This document shows, piece after piece, positions 24,576-33,137 of a DNA stretch of 34,038 nucleotides. Below the pieces are notes generated by a model. The model saw nothing but the letters and a program-made list of their open reading frames with translations, was not told the origin of the DNA and ran no database searches. Each line of letters begins with the position of its first letter. Positions within the stretch are counted from its first letter, which is position 1. Both the position numbers and the translations under genes were made by a program. This stretch comes from Prosthecobacter sp. (GTDB lineage: Bacteria; Verrucomicrobiota; Verrucomicrobiia; Verrucomicrobiales; Verrucomicrobiaceae), in assembly GCF_029946185.1 (NCBI RefSeq), contig NZ_JAQSEA010000165.1, positions 1 to 34,038 of the forward strand. The letters run 5' to 3'.

Positions 24576-27500
24576 CTGCGGTCTCGGATTTGAGTGGTTC
24601 CACTTTCCAGCGGTGATCATAGACATTCACTTCGAACTTGCGCGAGCCCTTCGGGCCGGAGAAGCGCAGATGTCCGCGACCCTCACGTCCGTAGAAGCGT
24701 GCTTTGCCATCAATGTTCTCATACTCGAAGTCGCGCAGCGTTTCCAGTCCGATGCGGGTTATTTGATCGCCGATGGTGCCGGTGAGGGCTTTTGGCAGAG
24801 ATTTGATCACGTTATTGAGGGCGGCGATGCTGAACTTGCCATGGGAGCGGTTTTTGAATTCTGCGTCTCCCTGATACAGCTCGTTCTTGTTTCCAGTCGC
24901 GATGATCTTGCCCTGGACCTTGCCGTCGATCAGAAAGTACTCTGGAAACAAGGTCGTCGTTATGGGCTGCAGGTCCACATCCGTGCCGGCCACCCAGCCG
25001 TCCCAGGTGAAGGTTTCGTCCAGATAGATGTCGAACGCGCCGTTCACATAACCGCCGTAGGCCGAACTGCCGAACAGGCCGTAGATGCCATGTGCGTCAT
25101 ATGTCACGCTGAGGTGGGCATTTTCGAAGTGGAGCTGCTTCCAGCGCAGTTGCTGGACGGAGAAGGTCTCGGTCAGATTGTTGCTCCGGTCTTTCAATGG
25201 CAGATTGAAATGCACCAGGCCTTTCATGCCACGGAACTCGAGCTTCAGATCCTTCAATGTGTAATCGTCCGTCGGAATGTTGAATTGGGCGTCGAGCTGG
25301 CCGCTTTCCAATTTGGAGGTGAAGCTGAAGGGAAACGGACGGCTGATGCCTGCGAGCGGCACGCCCTTGGGCGCGATGATCAGCTTGCCGTCGGTGACTG
25401 CCAGGGTGTCCACCTGCCAGCCTGGGGCGGTGGGTTTGGGTGGCTCGGGGGGGCCAAAGGTTGCATCGGGTATGGGGGCTTCGCCGTGCATGGATTTGCG
25501 ATAGTTTTCCACATACCAGAACAGGTCTTCGCCGACATAGAGAATGGGGGAGACGATTTCGACGCGGTCAATGCGGCGGTGCAGCAGGCCGTCGAGCGTG
25601 TAGTTCACCTGGATGACATCCATTTCCGCCACGGTGCGCAGTGCTTCGTGAGGGGAGGGGATGCGCAGGCGTGTGAGCTGGATGGTCTGGGGCTCCACAT
25701 TCTTTGCCAAGCCGTCCAGATCGAGAGGTGTCTCATTGGCGGCGAGGTTCACATCAAAACTCACCGGTGGCAGACCTGGTGCGATGCTGACCAGCGTTAT
25801 GCCCAGCTTAACCACTTCGATTTTCCCTGCGGTCCAGCGCGCAGCCGTGGCGTCTGCTTTTTGCTCAACCACTGCCGCATCACCGCTGAACAAAGTCATG
25901 AGTGGATCTCCCAGCGCCACGTGGCCTTCTTGGATTTTCAATGATTCCAGACGCTGTGTGCGCCACATTTCCGGCAGCGATGCCAGAGCCTCCACATTCG
26001 CGAAAGTCAGCACGGGCAAGGTCGAGCGTTTAGGAATGTACATCTGCGCCAAGTGTATGCGCAGATGCTGCTTTGACTGCTCTGTCGTGATCGCAAAGTG
26101 AGTGGAGGATTCCAGGCGCTCCGCCAGTTGCATGGCGATGTCGAGTTCGGCATCGGTCACTGTCAGCGAGCCGAACTGCAGTTGCTTCCACCAGGGCAGG
26201 GCAGGTTTGAGCGATGTCTCCACCGGTGGTGTTTCGATCTTGTCAAACCAGGGGCCGTTTTCGGGGTTAAATGTCAAATGAGGCGTGTTCAGCACCAGCG
26301 ATTCGACCTGCCACAGCTCACGAAAGCTGTCTGGCACCACCTCCAGTGTGGCTGACTTTGCCTGAACAAATGGGGGTGGCTGGGCGCTGGTGTCTTTGGG
26401 ATTCCAACGGAGGGAAACATCGGTGAGCGTCAGTTTTTGCTTCACGGCTGAGCGCAGTCCTGCTGGGGAAATGCCCAGTGCTTCCAGGTTCGTGCTCCAA
26501 GCCAGTTCACCTGCCACAGGGGACAGTTCTGTGGGTGTTAGTTTCAGCGTGCCGTTTTGTACCTGCAGTGCATCGATTTTTGCCTGCCATGCAGAGGCCT
26601 GCTTGGATTCGCGTTTTGGCAGCAGGGCGGATTCGAGTTCAGGTGTCCACTCGACGACTGGCTTTTGCAGCAGCGCGCGTTCGACATGCCAGAGGCCGTT
26701 TAGGTCCTGGGATGCTTTCAGGTCAAGGGAGGTGGCGGTGATCTGACCTGCGCCGGTGAGGGGCTGCAGGTGGAGGTTTTTCAAATGTACTTCATGGGTG
26801 CCGCCTGCGAGCAAGCCGGCGTTGGAGAATCTGATGTCGCGCCCGTCCCACTCAAACTGCAGGCCGCCGCGCAAAGGTGGCAGTTTTGCGCGGAGCGCGG
26901 GGCTGAGCTGCTGCAACCAAGCGAGATCAAAATTGCCGTTCTTGAGCGAGGCTTTTTTGATGTTGATTTCGCTCCCGCGCATTTCGGTTTCCAAATGCAT
27001 GCTGCTGAACACGGCCAGGCCGTGCCACTCGGCCTGCTGCAGGTCTGTGATCACGGTTTTAAACGAAGGTGATTTGCTGCCGCCAACCTCCAAATCCTGT
27101 ACCTTCTGCGTGACGATGACACTGGAAAGGGGCAGCCAGTTTTCATCGCGCACGACGAACTTCGTGGGTGCCAGGTCAATCAAGTCGAGGCGCCAGCGAA
27201 AGGAGGAGGTGGCCGTTGCTGTGAGGGCGGCGGGTTGCGGTGGAGAGGGAAGCAGCCAGGCGAGCGGTACATCAACCACTGCATCCTCCACTTTGAGGCC
27301 GCCGAGATTTCCTTGGGATAGCTGGCTCCAATTGGGCCGCCACTCCAAGTTGGCGACGCTGGAAATGTGTTTTGAACTGGGAAGGTCGAGGGTGCTGACC
27401 TCCCGCACGTGCAGGGCTCCGTCGTGCCAGTCGAGGGAGACGACCTCGACCTGCATGTCGCCGAGAAACCGGTGCAACAGGGCATTCGCGAGGGGGACGC

Positions 27501-27615
27501 GTTGGTGCCAGGCCAAACCGACCAAGAGGGTGAGCAGGATGAGGCCGGTGAGTCCGAGACGCCAGGTCCAGCGCCATAGGCGGCGGCGTTTGGAGATGGG
27601 GGCGGCGGATTTCAC
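24559..27615 (-). CDS. YdbH-like AsmA-type intermembrane lipid-bridge protein
   Basis: A 1018-residue protein with a basic N terminus, one membrane helix (about 19-36, RLGLTGLILLTLLVGLAW) and a very long beta-rich periplasmic part, as in AsmA-like bridge proteins. The C-terminal third contains repeated beta segments such as LKLEFRGMKGLVHFNLPLKD, GGYVNGAFDIYLDETFTWDG, LIDGKVQGKIIATGNKNELY and a final GHLRFSGPKGSRKFEVNVYDHRW. This layout, and the following YnbE/YdbL-like gene, support YdbH rather than TamB or AsmA itself. By analogy with E. coli it would carry phospholipids between inner and outer membranes. It is the first gene of the four-gene operon; the promoter should lie in the 166-base gap before the divergent DUF6702-like gene. 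Confidence 0.72.
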   Translation of the reverse strand: MKSAAPISKRRRLWRWTWRLGLTGLILLTLLVGLAWHQRVPLANALLHRFLGDMQVEVVSLDWHDGALHVREVSTLDLPSSKHISSVANLEWRPNWSQLSQGNLGGLKVEDAVVDVPLAWLLPSPPQPAALTATATSSFRWRLDLIDLAPTKFVVRDENWLPLSSVIVTQKVQDLEVGGSKSPSFKTVITDLQQAEWHGLAVFSSMHLETEMRGSEINIKKASLKNGNFDLAWLQQLSPALRAKLPPLRGGLQFEWDGRDIRFSNAGLLAGGTHEVHLKNLHLQPLTGAGQITATSLDLKASQDLNGLWHVERALLQKPVVEWTPELESALLPKRESKQASAWQAKIDALQVQNGTLKLTPTELSPVAGELAWSTNLEALGISPAGLRSAVKQKLTLTDVSLRWNPKDTSAQPPPFVQAKSATLEVVPDSFRELWQVESLVLNTPHLTFNPENGPWFDKIETPPVETSLKPALPWWKQLQFGSLTVTDAELDIAMQLAERLESSTHFAITTEQSKQHLRIHLAQMYIPKRSTLPVLTFANVEALASLPEMWRTQRLESLKIQEGHVALGDPLMTLFSGDAAVVEQKADATAARWTAGKIEVVKLGITLVSIAPGLPPVSFDVNLAANETPLDLDGLAKNVEPQTIQLTRLRIPSPHEALRTVAEMDVIQVNYTLDGLLHRRIDRVEIVSPILYVGEDLFWYVENYRKSMHGEAPIPDATFGPPEPPKPTAPGWQVDTLAVTDGKLIIAPKGVPLAGISRPFPFSFTSKLESGQLDAQFNIPTDDYTLKDLKLEFRGMKGLVHFNLPLKDRSNNLTETFSVQQLRWKQLHFENAHLSVTYDAHGIYGLFGSSAYGGYVNGAFDIYLDETFTWDGWVAGTDVDLQPITTTLFPEYFLIDGKVQGKIIATGNKNELYQGDAEFKNRSHGKFSIAALNNVIKSLPKALTGTIGDQITRIGLETLRDFEYENIDGKARFYGREGRGHLRFSGPKGSRKFEVNVYDHRWKVEPLKSETADALAR

Positions 27616-27781
27616 GTTGGCAGAATATTATGAAGTGGCGTGATTGAGCCGAACTGTTTTTACCGCAGATTCAGGAAACCCGCAGATTATTTCATGATTC
27701 AGGCATCGGGCATGACTGTTGGAGGCTACTTGGGGTGGCCCGGCTTGCGTATGAGGAGGCGGGGACTAAAGTCTGGGCTGC

Positions 27782-28309
27782 ATGCGCGTTTTGTCAGTCA
27801 TTCTCTTTTTTGTGGCGGTGACGTGTGTTTCCGCGCACTCGGTTCATACTTCCACGGCGGAGGCGGAGTACAATTTGAAGACGAAGAAGCTGGAGGTGAG
27901 TCTCACGGTTTTTGTGAGTGATTTGGAGCTTGCGCTGATCCGGCAGAGCGAGCGGGAGATGCGCATTGAGAAGACGCCTGCGGCGGAATTTGATGCGCAG
28001 GTTTTGGCGTATCTCGTGAAGACTTTTGTGGTGACGGATGCGGCGGGGAAGGTGTCGAAGATGGAGTGGGTGGGGCGGGAGATGGCTGATGTGAGCGCGA
28101 AGAGTGGTGATCCGGCGGTGGTGCTGTTTTTTGAGGTGGTGATGCCGGAGGGGTTGCAGGGCGGAAGGCTGCAGAACGCGGTTTTTAGCGAGATGTTTAA
28201 AGATCAGATCAACCTGCTACGGCTACGAGATGGTGATAAGAAAAACGAATTCTCGTTCACGCGCGAGCATCCATCCAAGATGCTCAATGTGCGCGAGATT
28301 ACGCCTTGA
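27782..28309 (+). CDS. DUF6702-like exported protein
   Basis: A 175-residue exported protein with a signal peptide (MRVLSVILFFVAVTCVSA-HS). The mature part starts HSVHTSTAEAEYNLKTKKLEVSLTVFVSDLELAL. It ends with FFEVVMPEGLQGGRLQNAVFSEMFKDQINLLRL and FSFTREHPSKML. These agree with the DUF6702 family as I recall it, whose members begin near HP/HS, carry a TEI-YN-K-LEVS-R-F-DD pattern and end with a beta-strand set. Function unknown. It stands alone, divergent from the ydbH-like operon and followed by a long repeat-bearing spacer. No strong Shine-Dalgarno sequence precedes the ATG. Confidence 0.8.
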   Translation: MRVLSVILFFVAVTCVSAHSVHTSTAEAEYNLKTKKLEVSLTVFVSDLELALIRQSEREMRIEKTPAAEFDAQVLAYLVKTFVVTDAAGKVSKMEWVGREMADVSAKSGDPAVVLFFEVVMPEGLQGGRLQNAVFSEMFKDQINLLRLRDGDKKNEFSFTREHPSKMLNVREITP

Positions 28310-28398
28310 GGAGTTGATCTCATAAAACGGTGGCATCGTGGCTCTGTCATGGAGCTGAAGAGGCATGCGGCGGGGCGTGTTGTGAACGCTGCTGGTGG

Positions 28399-28449
28399 GC
28401 GTGATGTGCGGCGGGGCGATGGGTTTGCTTCCCGGTTCTGGTGTTGATA
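28399..28449 (+). repeat. 51-base direct repeat, copy 1
   Basis: Matches 28593-28643 with two mismatches in 51 bases; both end in CTTCCCGGTTCTGGTGTTGATA. An adjacent segment beginning TGGAGCTGAAGAGGC (from 28350) is also repeated at 28568, but copy 1 has about 25 extra bases between the two parts. Confidence 0.9.
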
Positions 28450-28450
28450 A

Positions 28451-28513
28451 CCCAGGGGAGCACTCGCTGAGGCTCGGCACCCCTGGGCTGTATTACGGAA
28501 GGCCGTTGGCCTT
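28451..28513. repeat. Double-hairpin intergenic repeat (CCCAGGGG/CCCCTGGG type)
   Basis: CCCAGGGG (28451-28458) pairs with CCCCTGGG (28480-28487). After a CTGTATTACGG linker, AAGGCC (28499-28504) pairs with GGCCTT (28508-28513). This two-hairpin arrangement with a CCCTGGGCT-TATT linker resembles an abundant intergenic repeat of Planctomycetes and Verrucomicrobia (recollection). No T-run follows. Confidence 0.65.
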
Positions 28514-28592
28514 CAAGGCAGGCATGGGGTGGGAATCATGCTCGGGGTGGGTTATTGGCCGCAGTAGTGGAGCTGAAGAGGCTTTTGGCGGG

Positions 28593-28643
28593 GCGTGATG
28601 TGCGGCGGGGGGATGGGTGTGCTTCCCGGTTCTGGTGTTGATA
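28593..28643 (+). repeat. 51-base direct repeat, copy 2
   Basis: Second copy of the repeat at 28399-28449, differing by C to G and T to G substitutions. The two copies bracket the double-hairpin element. Confidence 0.9.
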
Positions 28644-28743
28644 TAGCGGTTCGCAAAACTCATTTCCGCTTAACAGGCTGTTTCTTGCGCGCAGATCATG
28701 GGCTTTCTTCTTCGCTCTCCTGTGTCGAGCTACGAAGGACAGG

Positions 28744-28838
28744 TCGACGGCGGCTGGCTGAGGACAGCTAACCCTACCAGCACTGGGCATGCGCGTGCCT
28801 GGTGCGAGGTAGGGGCTTCGTCCTCCAAGCGCCGTCGA
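28744..28838. repeat. Head-to-head inverted repeat pair (GGTAGGG...GCCGTCGA)
   Basis: Reading the minus strand of 28744-28778 gives GGTAGGG, then CTGTCCTCAGCC and GCCGCCGTCGA. The plus strand of 28808-28838 gives GGTAGGGG, then CGTCCTCCAAGC and GCCGTCGA. The two are diverged inverted copies separated by about 29 bases, together able to form a long imperfect stem. Confidence 0.6.
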
Positions 28839-28999
28839 GCGTCGCCCGGTGCCGCTTTCCGGAAATCAGTTTTGGGAAACGCTATAACTGCGGTTTGCTC
28901 AGGACAAGCTTAGCAAGCAACGGGTGCAGCCTGAGTGAAGAGACGCATGGGTGTTCATTCCACTGCTTGGAATGGATGGATAAATCAGTGAACCAAGGA

Positions 29000-29683
29000 C
29001 TATTTATAATTGGCCTGGAGCCATGAAAGCAGGTCCGAGAATCCTATGCCAAACCCTTGTTCGGCGAGATAGGTGTCATAATCGCGGCTTTCGACGAATC
29101 CGGTCGAGAATCTTCGAAGGCTCCTGGATGCTCCTGCAAACTGCCGAATAGCCGGACGAGGTGCCACATGTCTCCCGTGCGGGTGACGCAATGCATCTAA
29201 GGATGCATCCACTGTCCCGGCGCATTTTAAGAGCATTGTTTTGATCTCGTCGGGAACCGTAAACTTATCCCCATTTTTTGCTGCGCTGGCATCGCGAGCG
29301 CGAATATAACTCGGGAGGATGGCCACGACATCCGTCCAAGCCAATGCCAATGCATTGATAGCTGGCTGGTATTGGGGATCTAGGCCGGCGTCGCGAAAGG
29401 CGACTGGAATAGAGGGCGTCTTCAGTGTTGCGCCTGCTTCGAGGAGTTCAGGTTTTGGAATCTCGTTTAACAGACCGATGATGCTGCTGAAGCTTTCGTG
29501 ATGGTAGGCTGCGGTGGCTATGGCGCGCAGATTGGATCCTTTTTCAACGACGACTGTCGGAGATGCCGGGGATGGAACGTCGGCGATCTCTACTTTTGGC
29601 AATGGCGGCACAACGACCTTTGCAGACTGTTTGCCGCATCCAGAGAGGGCAAGCAGCAGTGCGATGGTGACATTTATGCGCAT
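29000..29683 (-). CDS. Lipoprotein with a LysM-like domain
   Basis: A 227-residue lipoprotein (lipobox LSGC, Cys16) with a Pro-rich linker. A LysM-like module follows at about 44-92: TVVVEKGSNLRAIATAAYHHESFSSIIGLLNEI and then LLEAGATLKTPSIP, fitting a LysM of about 45 residues. The remaining 130 residues are helical and of no recognised family, ending LSWLQANYK. It is likely attached to the outer membrane and may contact peptidoglycan. No operon partner is seen: the upstream and downstream spacers are long and repeat-bearing. Confidence 0.75.
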   Translation of the reverse strand: MRINVTIALLLALSGCGKQSAKVVVPPLPKVEIADVPSPASPTVVVEKGSNLRAIATAAYHHESFSSIIGLLNEIPKPELLEAGATLKTPSIPVAFRDAGLDPQYQPAINALALAWTDVVAILPSYIRARDASAAKNGDKFTVPDEIKTMLLKCAGTVDASLDALRHPHGRHVAPRPAIRQFAGASRSLRRFSTGFVESRDYDTYLAEQGFGIGFSDLLSWLQANYK

Positions 29684-29776
29684 AGGGATTTCAATGAATA
29701 CGTATCAGCCAAAGAGTGGAGCGAGGATGTTGCGGGCGACTTTGATGGCTTGCATGCGGGCTTTGAGGGGGCAAGG

Positions 29777-29808
29777 GGTCAAGAGGTCAAGAGGTCAAGA
29801 GGTCAAGA
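29777..29808 (+). repeat. Tandem octamer repeat (GGTCAAGA) x 4
   Basis: Four perfect head-to-tail copies of GGTCAAGA. Downstream, GGTCTTGACAACCTTGAC (about 29821-29838) contains TCTTGAC and CCTTGAC, complementary to the octamer, so the array can fold back. The exact octamer periodicity suggests slippage-type length variation. Confidence 0.9.
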
Positions 29809-30117
29809 GTCGTGGGGTTCGAGGTCTTGACAACCTTGACTTACCTGATGGCGGGGCTGCTGTGATGACCGCCCGAGTGGGTGGGGCTTTTGTGGCCGGT
29901 GTGTTTGCGGGCACGCTCGCGGACGGGCGGGCTGTCGCCACACCCATCCCACGAATCACTCGTGTCCGCTCACCCTTGCCTTTGACTTACTTCGTTCGCC
30001 CTTCGCTGCGCTGAGGTTCCTCCAAGGAGATCTTGGGGCATGCCATATCATCCGCGGGAAGAGGGGATTCGCTTTGGGGCCGGTCTTGCTGTTCGATATT
30101 TGGCGGTTTTTGGGCAC

Positions 30118-30145
30118 AAAAAAGGGCGGGAGTTGAATCCCGCCC
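30118..30145 (-). terminator. Rho-independent terminator after clpP
   Basis: GGGCGGG (30124-30130) pairs with CCCGCCC (30139-30145). Read on the minus strand, the stem is followed by six T (the A-run at 30118-30123). It lies 17 bases beyond the clpP stop and terminates the kinase-gdx-clpP transcript. Confidence 0.9.
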
Positions 30146-30162
30146 TCTTGAGTGAGTCTGTG

Positions 30163-30819
30163 TTACTTGGCTTCGCCAGAGATGTCTTTTTTGCCTTCGA
30201 GGACTTTGTCCACGAGGCCGTATTCGGCGGCCTGGGCGGCGGACATGTAATTGTCGCGGTCGGCGTCGCGCTCGATTTGTTCGACAGACTTGCCGGTGTG
30301 GTGGGCGAGAATGCGGTTGAGGCGCTTTTTGAGGCCGAACATGTATTCGACGGTGCGCTCGACGTCGCTGGCGGTGCCGCGTGCGCCCCCGGAGACCTGA
30401 TGGATCATGATGTCGGAGTTTGGCAGGGCGTAGCGTTTGCCTTTGGTGCCTGCGGCGAGGAGGACGGCGCCCATGGAGGCGACGAGGCCGATGCTGTAGG
30501 TGCAGACGTCGCAGGTTAGGAACTGCATGGTGTCATAGATGGCGAGGCCGGCGGTGACGCTGCCGCCGGGGCTGTTGACGTAGATGTTGATTTCCTTTTT
30601 AGGGTCCTGCATTTGCAGGAAAAGAAGCTGGGCGATGATGAGGGAGGCCATGGTGTCATTGACCTCGCCGCCGAGGAAGATGATGCGGTCCTTCAGCAGG
30701 CGGGAGTAGATGTCATAGGCGCGCTCGCCACGGCCTTCGGATTCGATGACGGTGGGGACCATGTAACTGGCCTGCGGGGCGATGGAGGTGGGGAAATCGG
30801 GGTATTGGCTGTGGGTCAT
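30163..30819 (-). CDS. clpP: ATP-dependent Clp protease proteolytic subunit
   Basis: Serine protease that forms the double-heptamer chamber working with ClpX or ClpA type unfoldases. The 218 residues include [17 protein letters not shown] (82-98), the nucleophile in [11 protein letters not shown] (Ser115), His140 in IMIHQ and Asp189 in [17 protein letters not shown], a full catalytic triad. The N terminus is longer than mature ClpP, so a short propeptide may be removed. A clear terminator follows. Upstream on the same strand, 58 bases away, lies gdx, so clpP is probably expressed from its own promoter or as the last gene of the kinase operon. No clpX gene is adjacent. Confidence 0.97.
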   Translation of the reverse strand: MTHSQYPDFPTSIAPQASYMVPTVIESEGRGERAYDIYSRLLKDRIIFLGGEVNDTMASLIIAQLLFLQMQDPKKEINIYVNSPGGSVTAGLAIYDTMQFLTCDVCTYSIGLVASMGAVLLAAGTKGKRYALPNSDIMIHQVSGGARGTASDVERTVEYMFGLKKRLNRILAHHTGKSVEQIERDADRDNYMSAAQAAEYGLVDKVLEGKKDISGEAK

Positions 30820-30877
30820 AACGGGAATGAAGAGGTGGGGTGGGGGATTGTCAAATGTGAGGGATGTTTTAGCGGGA

Positions 30878-31204
30878 TCAGGTCTGGGAGGATGAGGCCA
30901 GTTTCAGGCCGACGACGCCAGCGACAATAAGCAGGATGCATACGAGCCGGGCGACGGTGCGGGGTTCATCAAAGATGTAAAGGCCGATCAAAGCGGTGCC
31001 GACTGCGCCGATGCCGGTCCAGATGGCGTAGGCTGTGCCGATGGGGAGTGTGCGCAGAGAGAGCGAGAGAAAGAAAAAGCTGGCGATCATGAGCGCGACG
31101 GTGATGACGCTGGGCCAGAGGCGCGTCCAGCCGGCGGTTTGTTTTAAACCAACAGCCCAGGCAATTTCGAGCAGTCCGGCGATGATGAGGTGGAACCAGG
31201 GCAT
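30878..31204 (-). CDS. gdx: Small multidrug resistance family guanidinium exporter
   Basis: A 108-residue four-helix SMR protein of the Gdx/SugE subtype, which exports guanidinium in exchange for protons as an antiparallel dimer. Visible are the membrane-embedded Glu in [13 protein letters not shown] (about residue 13), a Trp/Gly-rich [14 protein letters not shown] motif (about 57-70) and the final [13 protein letters not shown]. The start is ATG 31202-31204, because the longer open frame adds a non-family Pro/Arg-rich extension. It follows the kinase stop by 13 bases. An AGGAGG lies inside the kinase gene about 26 bases upstream of this ATG, too far for normal spacing. No guanidine riboswitch is visible and there is no room for one. 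Confidence 0.92.
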   Translation of the reverse strand: MPWFHLIIAGLLEIAWAVGLKQTAGWTRLWPSVITVALMIASFFFLSLSLRTLPIGTAYAIWTGIGAVGTALIGLYIFDEPRTVARLVCILLIVAGVVGLKLASSSQT

Positions 31205-31217
31205 GATGGAAACGAGA

Positions 31218-33137
31218 TTACGCTGCAAGCCTCCTGTTGGGCGTGCATTTAGCGCTGCGGCCGACGGCGGCCAACCTGGCCGATGTGGGAGAGGAGTGCG
31301 GTGAGATGGAGGTCTTGGATGATACCTTTGCCGCACGCTGCTTGCGGCGGGCGATGACATCGTCGCGCTTGATGCGGACGGCGGCGGCGTCGGTCATGCG
31401 GCCTTTAGCGATGACTTCCTTTTCCAGAGCAAGGAGGACTTCGATGTAGCGGTCGTAGAGTGGCAGGGATGAGGCGTCCTTTTGCTGTGCGTATTTTTTT
31501 TCCGCTGTGCGGTAGGCGTTGCGCAGATTGACCACGGACCGGTGCAGGCTGGAGGGGTCGATGGACGGCATGAACTTATGAGTGGTGAAGCGCTGTCTTT
31601 CTTCACGCAGGGCGAGTGCTTCATCCAGCCGCCCGGCCTTGCTGACGTCCTGTGTGGCGCGGTCAAGCGCGGTGGAGTAACCCGTGCCCAAGGTGTTGAG
31701 CTGTTCGGTGTAGGCGGTGTTCACGTCCCGCTCAAAGGCGGTCTGAAACTGGGATTCCAACTGAGCGAGACGGTAAATGATCGGCTCGTTGGTGGTGGAG
31801 GGAGTGGGCGGTGAAACTGGGGTGATGGTGGTGCGTGGGGTGGCCGGTGCCATGACGGGTGGTGAGATGCTTGAGGGAGGAGGCCTCACAGGCGGAGGTG
31901 TGACCGTGGGTGGCAGCGGTTTTGGCGTGGGTTGCGGGGAAGGGGCCGTGGCGATCTTTGGCGTGGGTGCCGGGGAAGGGGTGGTCGTCGTCTTTTCGGC
32001 AGACTCAAGCGGATTGGGGTGAGTGGCGGGGTGCTGGCGATTGAGGATGAACCAGCCGCCGACACCGAGCATGAGCATTGCGGCGATGACGTAGGGCAGC
32101 GTCGAAGAGGATTCGGCTTTGGGTGGTGGCTCATACGGCTCATGCGGGGGCATGGTGCGCTGCTGGGCGGAGCCGGGATTGCGTGAGGAGGGGACGACGG
32201 TGCGGCCGGGGATATGTGGCGGCTGCTTGGGCAGGACGGCGCTGGATTCCTGGCCTGAGATGGCGCGGGGAGTGGTCAGGATCACGTCGAGCGCCTGACG
32301 CAATTCGTGGCTGCTTTGATAACGCTCCTCGCGATCATGCTCCAAGGCGCGGCGGACGATGGCGTCAAAGCGGGGGTCAATGCTTTGAAATTTTTGTGAC
32401 GGCATTTTAAACATGCCGCGTGGGATGTCGCCGGTGAGCATCTGATACAGCATGACGCCGACGGCATAGATGTCCGCGCGGCCGTCCACATCCGAGCCGT
32501 ACATGAGTGTCTCCGGTGCCACGTAGTCGGGTGTGCCCATGGCCATGCCGGTTTGAGTGAGGCCTGAGTTCTGAGTTTTGTCGGAAAGCTTGGCGAGGCC
32601 GAAGTCGGCGACTTTGACGCGGCCTTCGATGTCGATCAGGACATTGGAGGGCTTGATGTCACGATGGACGATGCCCTGCTTGTGGGCGTAGCCGAGGGCA
32701 TCACACAAATGTGCGGTGATGGCGAGGGCGTGCTCGGGGGGCAGCTTGCCTTCACGGGCGATCATACGCTGGACGTCGGTGCCATCGACGTATTCCATGA
32801 CGAAATAGAGCTGGCCGTCGGCGGTGCGGCCGAAATCATACACGCTGACGATGGCGGGGTGATTCATGCGGCCCATCAGGCGGGCCTCGTTTTTGAAGCG
32901 CTCGGCGAAGGCAAGATCCTGCCGTTCGATGGCCGGGGGGAGCAGTTTGATCGCCACGGCACGGTCCAGACTGAGCTGGAGGCCTTTGTACACCGCGCCC
33001 ATGCCGCCACGACCGACGAGCATGTGTACTTCATACTGTGGCAGTATGGCCTGCAATTCCTCCGGCGTGGGCGGTTCCCAGCGCCAGCCGCCGCCGGTGG
33101 TCTTTGGCGGAGGGATGGGATTGAAGGAATCACTCAT
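31218..33137 (-). CDS. PknB-type Ser/Thr protein kinase with one TM helix
   Basis: A 639-residue Hanks-type kinase with a complete catalytic domain. The glycine loop GRGGMG is at 42-47, the ATP-binding Lys64 in VAIKLL, HRDIKPSN at 158-165, DFG at 178-180 and APE at 207-209. A Pro/Ser-rich juxtamembrane linker leads to one membrane helix (about 347-366, YVIAAMLMLGVGGWFIL). The outer part begins with a Pro/Thr-rich stretch and continues with a helical domain of no recognised family. It is probably a receptor-type kinase sensing the envelope. It is divergent from prs and followed by gdx after 13 bases. The signal sensed and targets are unknown. Confidence 0.94.
   Translation of the reverse strand: MSDSFNPIPPPKTTGGGWRWEPPTPEELQAILPQYEVHMLVGRGGMGAVYKGLQLSLDRAVAIKLLPPAIERQDLAFAERFKNEARLMGRMNHPAIVSVYDFGRTADGQLYFVMEYVDGTDVQRMIAREGKLPPEHALAITAHLCDALGYAHKQGIVHRDIKPSNVLIDIEGRVKVADFGLAKLSDKTQNSGLTQTGMAMGTPDYVAPETLMYGSDVDGRADIYAVGVMLYQMLTGDIPRGMFKMPSQKFQSIDPRFDAIVRRALEHDREERYQSSHELRQALDVILTTPRAISGQESSAVLPKQPPHIPGRTVVPSSRNPGSAQQRTMPPHEPYEPPPKAESSSTLPYVIAAMLMLGVGGWFILNRQHPATHPNPLESAEKTTTTPSPAPTPKIATAPSPQPTPKPLPPTVTPPPVRPPPSSISPPVMAPATPRTTITPVSPPTPSTTNEPIIYRLAQLESQFQTAFERDVNTAYTEQLNTLGTGYSTALDRATQDVSKAGRLDEALALREERQRFTTHKFMPSIDPSSLHRSVVNLRNAYRTAEKKYAQQKDASSLPLYDRYIEVLLALEKEVIAKGRMTDAAAVRIKRDDVIARRKQRAAKVSSKTSISPHSSPTSARLAAVGRSAKCTPNRRLAA

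Larger units (their letters stand above)
28310..28999. other. Long repeat-rich non-coding spacer
   Basis: 690 bases with no supportable gene. It contains two near-identical 51-base direct repeats, a pair of hairpins between them and a head-to-head inverted repeat further right, all listed separately. It looks like an accumulation site for intergenic repeats rather than a decayed gene. Confidence 0.65.
29684..30162. other. Spacer with tandem octamer repeat and the clpP terminator
   Basis: 479 bases between the LysM-like lipoprotein gene and clpP, both on the minus strand. It contains four tandem GGTCAAGA units and a rho-independent terminator, listed separately. Open frames running through the octamers are low-complexity and look spurious. 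Confidence 0.6.

Noticed and set aside
29777-29808. The octamer array as a CRISPR
   Set aside because: Units are 8 bases with no spacers, and no cas genes are present.
31205-31360. N-terminal extension of gdx
   Set aside because: The extra Pro/Arg-rich residues are not part of SMR proteins and overlap the kinase reading frame.
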